From NCBI RefSeq assembly GCF_014654615.1, contig NZ_BNBB01000009.1:1-64000 (forward strand): a DNA stretch of 64,000 nucleotides, in the 5' to 3' direction. A program made the translations under genes and the position numbers. Shown here in pieces: positions 8,426 through 15,612 of the stretch (position 1 is its first letter; each line of letters opens with the position of its first letter). The DNA comes from Streptosporangium violaceochromogenes. Lineage in GTDB: Bacteria > Actinomycetota > Actinomycetes > Streptosporangiales > Streptosporangiaceae. The notes beneath the pieces are model-generated. The model saw only the letters and a program-made list of their open reading frames with translations. It searched no databases and was not told the origin of the DNA.

Positions 8426-9379
8426 TCAGACCGTCCGGCGCCAGACGTCGATGGCCAGCACCTGGCGCATGCCCACCGACAGGTACAGGTCGAGCGCCGG
8501 CGTGCTGTTGTTGGCGTCCACGTGGAGGTAGGTGCCGGCCCGGCCGCGCCGGGCGTCGGCGGCGAACGCCGCGCGGAGCATGAACCGGCCCAGACCCCGG
8601 CTCCTGAATCCGGGCAGCACGGCGAGCTGCCGTACGTAGCCGCAGTTCTCGTCACCGGCGAAGGCGTCGGTCGCGAGCAGCATCGCGACCGGCTCGCCGT
8701 CGATCCTCGCGACCGCCAGTTGCGCCCAGTCGGTGCTGGCCGAGGCGTCGAGGTCGGCGTACCACTCGTCGTAGTCCTTGGGGGTGAACCCGAAGTGATC
8801 GGCGAACCCCGCCTGCTGGACGGCGTGCCCCTGGCGGCGCACCTCCTCGGTGGTGCCGTGGTGGAGTGACAGGCCGGGTGGCATCCCGGGGTCGGGGACC
8901 GGCCCGGTGTGGTCGGCCAGCAGGCGGATGAAGCTGGTCGCGGGGACGAATCCCCGGGCGGCGGCGACGGCGCGTTTGCCGCTGTCCTCCCGGTACAGGC
9001 CGATGTCCACCACGGCCTCGTCGTGGCCGTGTTCGGCCGCGATCCGGCCGGCCCGCTCGATCACGGCGTCCCACAGGGGGGCGGTGAGCGCGGGGGCGTC
9101 CGGGTGGACGACCACGTCGACGTCCACGCCGCCGCCGGTGCCCCTGCGGCAGGCCCAGGCCCAGGCGACCAGGCGGCCCGAGGCGTCGTGGACGACCCAG
9201 CCGTCGGTCCGCCGGTCGAAGGAGGGCTCGTTGAGCTGGTCGGTGACGTCGTCGAGGGTCATGTCCCCCTTGCCGATCACCTGGGTGTCGCAGAGGGAGA
9301 TCAGCGCGTGGATGTCGGCGGCGTCGCCGGCCAGGGGCCGCCGGGTGGTGTACCCGGCGGCGAGGGCGGTTGTCTGCAT
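8426..9379 (-). CDS. Tandem GNAT-domain acetyltransferase (MshD-like architecture)
   Basis: 317 residues with two GNAT folds. The second is the canonical one: VRQLAVLPGFRSRGLGRFMLRAAF is motif A with the acetyl-CoA pyrophosphate loop (R-x-x-G-x-G/L), then HVDANNSTPALDLYLSVGM. The first half (ARRPLAGDAADIHALISLCD onward) keeps the fold but has a degenerate CoA loop. Tandem GNATs of this size include mycothiol synthase, but the mycothiol-specific pattern is not clear, so only N-acetyltransferase is claimed. The ATG at 9379 is the start giving the usual beta-1 strand; upstream sequence in the same frame is antisense to nothing and non-coding in character. Convergent with the helicase gene. Confidence 0.85.
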   Translation of the reverse strand: MQTTALAAGYTTRRPLAGDAADIHALISLCDTQVIGKGDMTLDDVTDQLNEPSFDRRTDGWVVHDASGRLVAWAWACRRGTGGGVDVDVVVHPDAPALTAPLWDAVIERAGRIAAEHGHDEAVVDIGLYREDSGKRAVAAARGFVPATSFIRLLADHTGPVPDPGMPPGLSLHHGTTEEVRRQGHAVQQAGFADHFGFTPKDYDEWYADLDASASTDWAQLAVARIDGEPVAMLLATDAFAGDENCGYVRQLAVLPGFRSRGLGRFMLRAAFAADARRGRAGTYLHVDANNSTPALDLYLSVGMRQVLAIDVWRRTV

Positions 9380-9456
9380 GCCGTCCAGTCTGGGCGGGGC
9401 GACTTGGCTCTCACTGGCCCGCGGCTTGCCTTCGATCCGCGGCCCCGCGCCGCCCC

Positions 9457-9495
9457 GTTCCGGCCTGCGCTGTTCCGGCCTGCGCCGTCCTGGCC
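9457..9495. repeat. 15-bp tandem repeat, 2.6 copies
   Basis: GTTCCGGCCTGCGCT at 9457-9471, GTTCCGGCCTGCGCC at 9472-9486 and a decayed GTCCTGGCC at 9487-9495 lie in the 143-base gap between the MFS stop and the acetyltransferase start. No open frame uses it. Confidence 0.6.
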
Positions 9496-9522
9496 TTCCC
9501 GCCCTGGCCGGCGCTGTCCGGA

Positions 9523-11109
9523 TCAGTCGAGGGCCGGGGCCGGGACCGGCGTCTCCCTGGACTGCTCGGCGGAGCCGCGCAGCGGGATCTCCTTGAGGAA
9601 GACCGCGAACACGGGGACCAGGACGGCGAACAGGATCGCCCACCAGAACACCTCGGTGATGGAGACGGCCAGCGACTCCAGGAAGCCGGTCCGCACGGGC
9701 GTGGGAAGGCGGTGCAGGGCCGCGGGGTCGAACTGGCCTCCGCCGGAGGCGAGCTTCTTGCCCGCCTCCGGGCCGAGCCTGCTCTCCAGAGCGGAGGTGA
9801 GCTGGTTGTTGAAGATCGCCCCGAACAGCGAGACGCCGAACGAGCCCCCGATGGAGCGGAAGAAGGTGGAGGCGCTGCTGGCGACGCCCAGGTCCTTCTG
9901 CTCGACGCTGTTCTGCGCGATCAGCATGGTGGTCTGCATCAGGAAGCCCATGCCGAGGCCGAGCACCGCGATGAACACGCCGGTCCTCCAGGCCGGGGTG
10001 GCGACGTCCATCGTGGACAGCAGCCACATGGCGACCGCCATGATCACACCGCCGACGACCGGGTACGCCTTGTACTTTCCGGTCTTGGTGATGGCACGGC
10101 CGACGAACAGCGAGACCAGCATGGCCGAGGTCATCATCGGCAGCAGGAGCAGGCCGGAGTTGGTCGCCGAGGCGCCCTGGACCGTCTGCTGGTACAGCGG
10201 CAGGAAGTTGATGGCGCCGAACATGGCGAAGCCGAGGAGGAAGCCGATCAGGGAGATCAGGGTGAAGTTGCGGTTGCGGAACACGCCGAGAGGCATGATC
10301 GGCTCGGCGGCGCGCGTCTCGACCGGAATGAAGATCGCCAGTGTGACCACGGCGGTCACGGCCAGGCCGATGATCTGCGGCGAGTCCCAGTCGTACTCGT
10401 TGCCGCCCCAGGTGGTGATGAGGACCAGCGCGGTGATGCCCACCGAGAGCAGGACCGCGCCGAACCAGTCGATGCGGTGCTCGGTGCGGTATCGGGGCAG
10501 CTTGAGTTTGATCATCAGCAGCACCAGGGCGACGAGCCCGATGGGCAGGTTCACGTAGAAGGCCCAGCGCCAGTCGAGGTGGTCGGTGATGAACCCTCCG
10601 ACGAGGGGTCCGGCGATCATCGCCAGCGACATCACACCGGCCATGATGCCCTGGTACTGACCGCGTTCCCGGGGCGGGACCAGGTCGCCGATGATCGCCA
10701 TGGCGTTGACCATCAGGCCGCCGGCGCCGAGGCCCTGGAGCGCGCGGAAGGCGATGAGCTGGGTCATGCCGCCGCCGACGCCACCCAGCAGGTCCGATCC
10801 GGCCATGCCGCAGAGCATCGAGCCGATGATGAAGATCACGATGGAGGCCAGGAAGATGGCCTTCCTGCCGTACAGGTCGCCGATCTTCCCCCAGATGGGG
10901 GTCGACACGGTGGTGCCGAGCACGTAGGCCGTGACCACCCAGGAGAGGTGGCTGAGGCCGCCGAGCTCCCCGACGATGCGGGGCATCGCGGTACCGACGA
11001 TCATGTTGTCCAGCATGGCCAGGACGATCGCCAGCATCAGCCCCGGCAGCACCACCATGACCTCGTGTCTGCGCGCCGACGCGGGCCCGCTCTCCGTCAC
11101 CTCTGTCAT
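9523..11109 (-). CDS. MFS drug:H+ antiporter, DHA2 (EmrB/QacA) family, 14 TM segments
   Basis: 528 residues. The N-terminal helix carries LAMLDNMIVGTAMPRI (motif D1, LD-x-T/N-I-V-x-A-x-P), then WVVTAYVLG and motif A GKIGDLYGRKAIF; motif C-like GPLVGGFITDHLDWRWAFYVNLPIG is complete. The length and the long helical C-terminal half fit the 14-helix DHA2 group, which exports hydrophobic cations and antibiotics. A periplasmic loop near 420-470 precedes the last helices. It is transcribed divergently from a TetR gene; a strong promoter (11175-11203) and operator candidates lie between them. Regulation by that TetR protein is the natural inference. Confidence 0.93.
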   Translation of the reverse strand: MTEVTESGPASARRHEVMVVLPGLMLAIVLAMLDNMIVGTAMPRIVGELGGLSHLSWVVTAYVLGTTVSTPIWGKIGDLYGRKAIFLASIVIFIIGSMLCGMAGSDLLGGVGGGMTQLIAFRALQGLGAGGLMVNAMAIIGDLVPPRERGQYQGIMAGVMSLAMIAGPLVGGFITDHLDWRWAFYVNLPIGLVALVLLMIKLKLPRYRTEHRIDWFGAVLLSVGITALVLITTWGGNEYDWDSPQIIGLAVTAVVTLAIFIPVETRAAEPIMPLGVFRNRNFTLISLIGFLLGFAMFGAINFLPLYQQTVQGASATNSGLLLLPMMTSAMLVSLFVGRAITKTGKYKAYPVVGGVIMAVAMWLLSTMDVATPAWRTGVFIAVLGLGMGFLMQTTMLIAQNSVEQKDLGVASSASTFFRSIGGSFGVSLFGAIFNNQLTSALESRLGPEAGKKLASGGGQFDPAALHRLPTPVRTGFLESLAVSITEVFWWAILFAVLVPVFAVFLKEIPLRGSAEQSRETPVPAPALD

Positions 11110-11124
11110 CTTCCGCCCCCCCTG

Positions 11125-11142
11125 GTAAGCGATCTTTCTTAC
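11125..11142. promoter_or_regulatory. Inverted repeat in the MFS leader
   Basis: GTAAG and CTTAC are separated by eight bases (11125-11142), just upstream of the MFS start codon. It may be a second regulator site next to the GACCGGTC palindrome. Confidence 0.35.
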
Positions 11143-11170
11143 TTGCCGACCGGTCAGTTTTGGATAGCCT
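11143..11170 (+). promoter_or_regulatory. Candidate tetR promoter overlapping the operator
   Basis: TTGCCG at 11143-11148 and TAGCCT at 11165-11170 are spaced by 16 bases. The palindrome at 11148-11155 lies between the two boxes, so a bound repressor would block this promoter (autoregulation). Confidence 0.45.
11148..11155. promoter_or_regulatory. Candidate TetR operator core GACCGGTC
   Basis: A perfect 8-bp palindrome GACCGGTC inside the near-symmetric CCGACCGGTCAG, placed between divergent tetR and efflux genes. Cores of this form are common TetR-family operators. It overlaps the tetR promoter and lies just downstream of the predicted efflux-gene start site. Confidence 0.6.
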
Positions 11171-11174
11171 AGGG

Positions 11175-11203
11175 AATGTAGGCCTCCATCTACCGGCCGT
11201 CAA
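11175..11203 (-). promoter_or_regulatory. Promoter of the MFS efflux gene
   Basis: On the minus strand TTGACG (11203-11198) and TACATT (11180-11175) are separated by exactly 17 bases, a good housekeeping-sigma promoter. Transcription would start near 11168, a few bases before the GACCGGTC palindrome. Confidence 0.6.
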
Positions 11204-11227
11204 GTTGATTTCGCCACAAAGGGAACC

Positions 11228-11779
11228 ATGAGGGAAAACGTCGATACCCGGACCCGTATCCAGGAGATCGCCCTGAAGCTCTTCATCGAACAGGGCTACG
11301 AAGCGACGTCGCTCCGGGAGATAGCCGAGGCACTGGGCGTGACCAAGGCCGCCCTCTACTACCACTTCAAGAGCAAGGACGAGATCATCACCAGCCTGGC
11401 GGAGAACCGGCTGCGGGCCGTCGAAAGGCTCGTCGCGTGGGCCAGGGGACAGCCCAGGAGCGAGGAGACCCGCAACGAGCTGATCCGCCGCTACTCCGAC
11501 GACCTGTACCGGGGCCGGCACCACGAGATCATGAGATTCTTCGAGCGCAACCCGACCGCGCTGAAGGGCCACCCGATGATGGAGAAGACCCGCGAGCAGA
11601 CCTTCGAGCTGCTGGCCTTCCTGTCGGCCCCGGACGCCCCGGCGACCACCCGGCTGAGAAACGCCATGGCCCTGTTCGCCCTGCACGCCTCCTGGTTCGT
11701 GCTCGGCGACGCGACGCTCACCGACGACGAGCGCCGCGAGGCCGCGCTGGAGGTCGCGCTCGACCTCCTGCGCCGGTGA
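11228..11779 (+). CDS. TetR-family transcriptional regulator
   Basis: 183 residues. The N-terminal DNA-binding domain is canonical: IQEIALKLFIEQGYEATSLREIAEALGVTKAALYYHFKSKDEI (about 8-50). The helical C-terminal ligand domain is unlike named families. ATG at 11228 follows AAAGGGA. Divergence from a DHA2 pump with a GACCGGTC palindrome between them indicates a local efflux repressor that also controls itself. Its stop overlaps the next GTG start (GTGA), so the DUF4031 gene is translationally coupled to it. Confidence 0.93.
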   Translation: MRENVDTRTRIQEIALKLFIEQGYEATSLREIAEALGVTKAALYYHFKSKDEIITSLAENRLRAVERLVAWARGQPRSEETRNELIRRYSDDLYRGRHHEIMRFFERNPTALKGHPMMEKTREQTFELLAFLSAPDAPATTRLRNAMALFALHASWFVLGDATLTDDERREAALEVALDLLRR

Positions 11780-12042
11780 GCGTCCTGATCGATCCGCCCG
11801 CCTGGCCGGGTCCGCGCGGGCTGCTCTGGTCCCACCTGGTCAGCGACAGCTCGATCGGGGAACTGCACGCCTTCGCCACCCTGCTGGGCGTGCCGCCCCG
11901 GGCCTTCGACCGGGACCACTACGACGTCCCCGAGACCGTCTACGAACGCGCGGTTCTTCTGGGCGCGGAGCCCGTCTCCTCACGCGAGCTGCTCACCCGG
12001 CTCCTCGCCTCGGGTCTGCGCAGACGCAAGGTTCGTCCCTGA
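11776..12042 (+). CDS. DUF4031 domain protein
   Basis: 88 residues matching the DUF4031 pattern: VLIDPPAWP at the N terminus, then WSHLVSDSSIGELHAFA, FDRDHYDVPE and PVSSRELLTRL. The family is small and of unknown function; its conserved Asp/His residues (DRDHYD) suggest metal or nucleotide chemistry but nothing is established. GTG start at 11776 sits in a four-base overlap with the tetR stop, so expression follows the regulator. Confidence 0.85.
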   Translation: MSVLIDPPAWPGPRGLLWSHLVSDSSIGELHAFATLLGVPPRAFDRDHYDVPETVYERAVLLGAEPVSSRELLTRLLASGLRRRKVRP

Positions 12043-12136
12043 TTCGAGAACCTCCCGCATGAATCCGGAACCGGCGGGCATGACCGGCCCCGGCGCACGG
12101 TGGAACCGCGCGCCGGGAACATCAAAGGGGGAAATC

Positions 12137-12682
12137 ATGCTCAACGGCAGGACTATCGCCTTCCTCGTCGCCCCCGAGGGGGTCGAGCAGGTCGAACTCA
12201 CCGAGCCCTGGCAGGCCGTACAGCAGGCCGGGGGCACCCCGAGGCTCATCTCCACCGCGCCGGGCGAGATCCAGGCGTTCAACCACCTCGACAAGGCGGA
12301 CCGCTTCCCGGTGGACGCGACGGTCGAAGAGGTGTCGGCGGCCGACTTCGACGGGCTGGTGCTGCCCGGCGGCGTCGCCAACCCCGATCTCCTGCGGACC
12401 GTGCCCGCCGCCGTCCGGTTCGTCGGCGACTTCTTCGAGGCGGGCAAGCCGGTCGCCTCCATCTGCCACGGCCCCTGGACCCTGGTCGAGGCCGACGCGG
12501 TCCGCGGCCGGACGGTCACCTCGTGGCCGAGCATCCGGACCGATCTGCGCAACGCCGGGGCCGACTGGGTGGACAGGGAGGTCGTGATCTGCACCTCGGG
12601 CCCGAACACCCTGGTCACCAGCCGCAAGCCCGACGACCTCAAGGCGTTCGGCCAGGCGTCCGTGGACGCCTTCTCCGCGTAG
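12137..12682 (+). CDS. DJ-1/PfpI family (type 1 glutamine amidotransferase-like) protein
   Basis: 181 residues. The nucleophile elbow ICHGPWTL holds the conserved cysteine, preceded by DGLVLPGGVANPDLLR with the family acidic/Gly signature. The N-terminal RTIAFLVAPEGVEQVEL includes the conserved Glu that polarises the cysteine. PfpI/YhbO-type members act as stress-linked hydrolases or glyoxalase-like enzymes; the substrate is not readable. ATG at 12137 has AAAGGGGGA directly upstream, which favours it over an earlier in-frame ATG at 12059. Confidence 0.9.
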   Translation: MLNGRTIAFLVAPEGVEQVELTEPWQAVQQAGGTPRLISTAPGEIQAFNHLDKADRFPVDATVEEVSAADFDGLVLPGGVANPDLLRTVPAAVRFVGDFFEAGKPVASICHGPWTLVEADAVRGRTVTSWPSIRTDLRNAGADWVDREVVICTSGPNTLVTSRKPDDLKAFGQASVDAFSA

Positions 12683-12777
12683 GTTCCGCCGGGCCCGGCA
12701 CCCGGGGCGCCCCCTTTTTCGATTAGGGCGGGGCGGATGGGGCAGGGCTTTTAGAGGTCAGCTGTGAAGGAGGGACT

Positions 12778-13305
12778 GTGGAGGCCACAATCGCATTGCG
12801 GCTGCCACGTGACGCCGCGAGCGTTCCCGTCATCAGGCAGCTTCTGGACGCCTCGCTCCGCACGCTGGGGGTGGAGCCGCAGATTCGCGAGGACATCCAG
12901 CTGATGCTCTCCGAGGCGTGCTCCAACGTGATCCAGCACGCCACCCCGAGTGACGACTACATGGTGAGCACCGAACTCTCCCGCGACCGTTGCACGATCA
13001 AGGTCGTGGACACGGGGAAGGGCTTCGACTTCTCCGGAGCGCGTTCGCCCTCGCCCACCTCCGAGCACGGTCGCGGGCTGCTCATCATGAAGGCGCTGGC
13101 CGACGACGTCCGTTTCGTCAACCGGGACGAGCACGGGTCGATCGTCTGCCTGGAGAAGGCCTTGCGCTTCGTCGAGGACGCCCCCGGCCTCTCGCTGCTG
13201 CTCACCGGGGAGGACGAAGGGGCGCGCACGCCCGCGGAGACGGCCTGCGACGAACCGTGCTCCGCCCCCCGCCCGCCGGCGGGTGAGCACATCAGGGTCA
13301 GGTGA
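12778..13305 (+). CDS. RsbW-like anti-sigma regulatory ATPase / serine kinase
   Basis: 175 residues of a HATPase_c (GHKL) fold: N-box LSEACSNVIQHA, G1 box VDTGKGFDF, G2 box EHGRGLLIM. Proteins of this type bind a sigma factor and phosphorylate STAS antagonists in partner-switching circuits. A tail of about 45 residues rich in Glu, Pro and Cys extends past the fold. GTG at 12778 follows AAGGAGGG. No sigma factor adjoins it; a STAS protein (31361) and a SpoIIE phosphatase (53325) occur elsewhere in the window, but partnership is only possible, not shown. Confidence 0.9.
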   Translation: MEATIALRLPRDAASVPVIRQLLDASLRTLGVEPQIREDIQLMLSEACSNVIQHATPSDDYMVSTELSRDRCTIKVVDTGKGFDFSGARSPSPTSEHGRGLLIMKALADDVRFVNRDEHGSIVCLEKALRFVEDAPGLSLLLTGEDEGARTPAETACDEPCSAPRPPAGEHIRVR

Positions 13306-13320
13306 GGGCCTGGCGGGCGC

Positions 13321-14694
13321 TCAGCCGATCCAGACGGCCTTGAGGTTGCAGAACTCGCGGATGCCGTGCGCCGACAACTCCCGGCCGTACCCGGAGCTCT
13401 TGACACCACCGAACGGCAGTTGCGGGTGCGAGACGACCATGCCGTTGACGAAGACCATACCGGCCTCCAGCTCGGTGATCAGGCGCTCCCGCTCGACCTC
13501 GTCGGTGGTCCAGACGTTGGCCCCGAGCCCGAAGGAGGTGGCGTTGGCCAGCGCCAGCGCCTCCTCCACGCCCTCGACCCGGTACAGCGAGGCCACGGGG
13601 CCGAACACCTCCTCGCCGAACACCCGCATCCGCGGGGTGACGTCGGCCAGCACGGTCGGCTCGTAGAACCAGCCGGGGCGGTCCGGGCTGACCCCTCCGC
13701 ACAGCACGCGCGCCCCGCGGCCCGCCGCGTCGGCCACCAGCCTCTCCACGTCGTCGAGCCCCCGCTCGGTGGCGAGCGGCCCCACGTCGGTCGACTCCTC
13801 CGTCGGGTCTCCGACCCGCAGCCCCTCCATCAGGGCCGCGAAGCGGCCGGAGAAGTCCTCGTAGACGTCGGCGTGCACGATGAACCGCTTGGCCGCGATG
13901 CAGGACTGGCCGTTGTTCTGCGTCCTCGCGGTGACGGCGGTGGAGGCCGCGGTCTCAAGGTCGGCCGAGGGCATCACGATGTAGGGGTCGGAGCCTCCCA
14001 GCTCCAGGACGGTCTTCTTCACCTCGCCGCCCGCGATCGCCGCCACGGACCGTCCCGCCGCCTCGGAGCCGGTCAGGGTGGCCGCCACCACCCTCCTGTC
14101 CCGCAGCACCCTTTCGATCCGCCCGGCCTCGATCAGCAGGGTCTGCATACAGCCGGGGGGAAAGCCCCCGCGCGCGAACAGCGCGCCCAGGTAAAGCGCG
14201 GTCTGCGGCACGTTCGAGGCGTGCTTGAGCAGCCCCACATTCCCGGCCATCAGCGCGGGCGCGGCGAACCGGATCACCTGCCACAGGGGGAAGTTCCAGG
14301 GCATCACCGCGAGCACCGGCCCCAGCGGCTGGTAACGGGCGTAGGCCCGCCGCGCGCCCACGGCCGCCGCGTCGACCGGCTCGTCGGCGAGGAACCCCTC
14401 GGCGTGGTCGGCGTAGTAGCGCATCCCCCGCACGCATTTGGCCGCCTCGGCCCGGGCCTCGGCCAGCGTCTTGCCCATCTCGGTGGTCACCAGCCGCGCC
14501 ACCTCCTCCCGCTCCTCCTCCAGCAGGTCGGCGGCGCTCCGCATCCAGGCGGCGCGCTGCTTGAAGTCGGTGGTGCGGTAGGTCGCGAACTCCGCGGCGG
14601 CCAGCGCGACGCGCTCCTCCAGCTCGTGGTCGCTCAGCGGTTCGTAGGTCCTCAGGGTCTCACCGGTGGCCGGGTTGATCGTCGCGATCGCCAT
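13321..14694 (-). CDS. NAD(P)-dependent aldehyde dehydrogenase (succinate-semialdehyde dehydrogenase type)
   Basis: 457 residues of an ALDH. Visible: MPWNFPLWQ (oxyanion Asn), KHASNVPQTAL, TGSEAAGRSVA (cofactor turn), ELGGSDPYIV with the general-base Glu, and NNGQSCIAAKR with the catalytic cysteine. EEVFGPV and the final FGGVKSSGYGRELS are also typical. The NNGQSCIAAKRF form and length are those of the GabD1/SSADH subgroup. It would oxidise an aldehyde such as succinate semialdehyde; no transaminase neighbour is present to confirm this. ATG at 14694 has AGGAGG upstream; the frame continues further up without a ribosome site. Confidence 0.9.
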   Translation of the reverse strand: MAIATINPATGETLRTYEPLSDHELEERVALAAAEFATYRTTDFKQRAAWMRSAADLLEEEREEVARLVTTEMGKTLAEARAEAAKCVRGMRYYADHAEGFLADEPVDAAAVGARRAYARYQPLGPVLAVMPWNFPLWQVIRFAAPALMAGNVGLLKHASNVPQTALYLGALFARGGFPPGCMQTLLIEAGRIERVLRDRRVVAATLTGSEAAGRSVAAIAGGEVKKTVLELGGSDPYIVMPSADLETAASTAVTARTQNNGQSCIAAKRFIVHADVYEDFSGRFAALMEGLRVGDPTEESTDVGPLATERGLDDVERLVADAAGRGARVLCGGVSPDRPGWFYEPTVLADVTPRMRVFGEEVFGPVASLYRVEGVEEALALANATSFGLGANVWTTDEVERERLITELEAGMVFVNGMVVSHPQLPFGGVKSSGYGRELSAHGIREFCNLKAVWIG

Positions 14695-14892
14695 CGGTAC
14701 CTCCTCGGCGGCCGTCGCCCTTGAGCGGCGGGACGGTTGAAACAACGAAATGCCAGGATATTTCCCAGTATCCGCCCAATCATCCACAAACCGGAGGCCG
14801 GCCCCCTGGAGGCCGGAGACGTTTGAGCGCGCCGGAAGGGGTACGACCGTCCTCACGACGGCCCGTTTTCACCACCCGGGGACGGTGAGGCC
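14695..14892. other. Intergenic region between divergent genes
   Basis: 198 bases between the aldehyde dehydrogenase and the DUF2795 gene. It contains an AT-richer stretch near 14739-14795 that probably carries the dehydrogenase promoter, but no hexamer pair is good enough to call. Confidence 0.4.
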
Positions 14893-15192
14893 ATGAACAC
14901 CGAACGCGGCGGCGCCCAGCGCGGCCCGCGCCCGAACGACCGGCGCGAACACGAGAACGGAGGCGTCCCCGGGGGGATCACCCCCGCGGACGTCGAACAC
15001 CGCAGAACCCTCGTGACGTGGCTGAGCGACGCCCAGTGGCCGGCGGACCGCGACGACCTGCTGGCCCACGCCGACACCAGGCTGGCCCCCGGCAGCCTGG
15101 TGTCGAGCCTGCGCGACCTGCCCGACGGAGAGTTCCACGACGTCGGCGAGGTGGCCAGGGCCCTCGGCCTCGGCAAGGTCCGCCGCCGGTAG
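14893..15192 (+). CDS. DUF2795 domain protein
   Basis: 99 residues. After a charged, disordered first 30 residues, the segment with LPDGEFHDVGEVARALGLGK matches the DUF2795 core (L-x-D-x-x-Y/F-x-S/D-V-x-E-V-x-x-A). The family is small, actinobacterial and of unknown function. ATG at 14893 follows GAGGCC. Confidence 0.75.
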   Translation: MNTERGGAQRGPRPNDRREHENGGVPGGITPADVEHRRTLVTWLSDAQWPADRDDLLAHADTRLAPGSLVSSLRDLPDGEFHDVGEVARALGLGKVRRR

Positions 15193-15242
15193 GGCGCCCC
15201 CACGGCCCACCGCCGCCGGGGCGCCCCCTCCGGCGCCGGACG

Positions 15243-15413
15243 TCAGCGTCCGGCTCCGGAGGAGCGCAGCAGTTTGGCCACGAACATCACCACCACGACG
15301 ACCAGGCCGATGATCACGGCCCACTTGAGCAGGCCGACGATCAGGCCCATCAGAGAGCCGAGCACGAAGAAGGCGAGCACCACGGCCGCCACCGCCAACA
15401 GAATTCGTCCCAT
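15243..15413 (-). CDS. Small two-helix membrane protein (56 aa)
   Basis: Read directly: 56 residues starting MGRILLAVAAVVLAFFVLG. Two hydrophobic segments (about 4-18 and 20-46) are split by one basic residue (K30), and the protein ends in a short basic tail LLRSSGAGR. This is a common actinobacterial small hydrophobic protein layout. No function is known. Codon third positions are strongly G/C, as in real genes here. Confidence 0.7.
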   Translation of the reverse strand: MGRILLAVAAVVLAFFVLGSLMGLIVGLLKWAVIIGLVVVVVMFVAKLLRSSGAGR

Positions 15414-15612
15414 GCCCCTCACGCTAGGCGCCGGCGCGGCCCGGCGGCAGGGGCGCGAGGCGAAGTCAGGGACAAGCCAGGGTCATCCCTCAGGGACGTC
15501 CCCGACCCCCGTCCCCCCTGCGGCCGGGGTCGCCGGCCGCAGGGGGAGCGCGCCGTGAGGGAGGCGGCGTGACGGGGGAGGACGGCGCCGCCCCGTCGCC
15601 CCGCCGGCCGGA

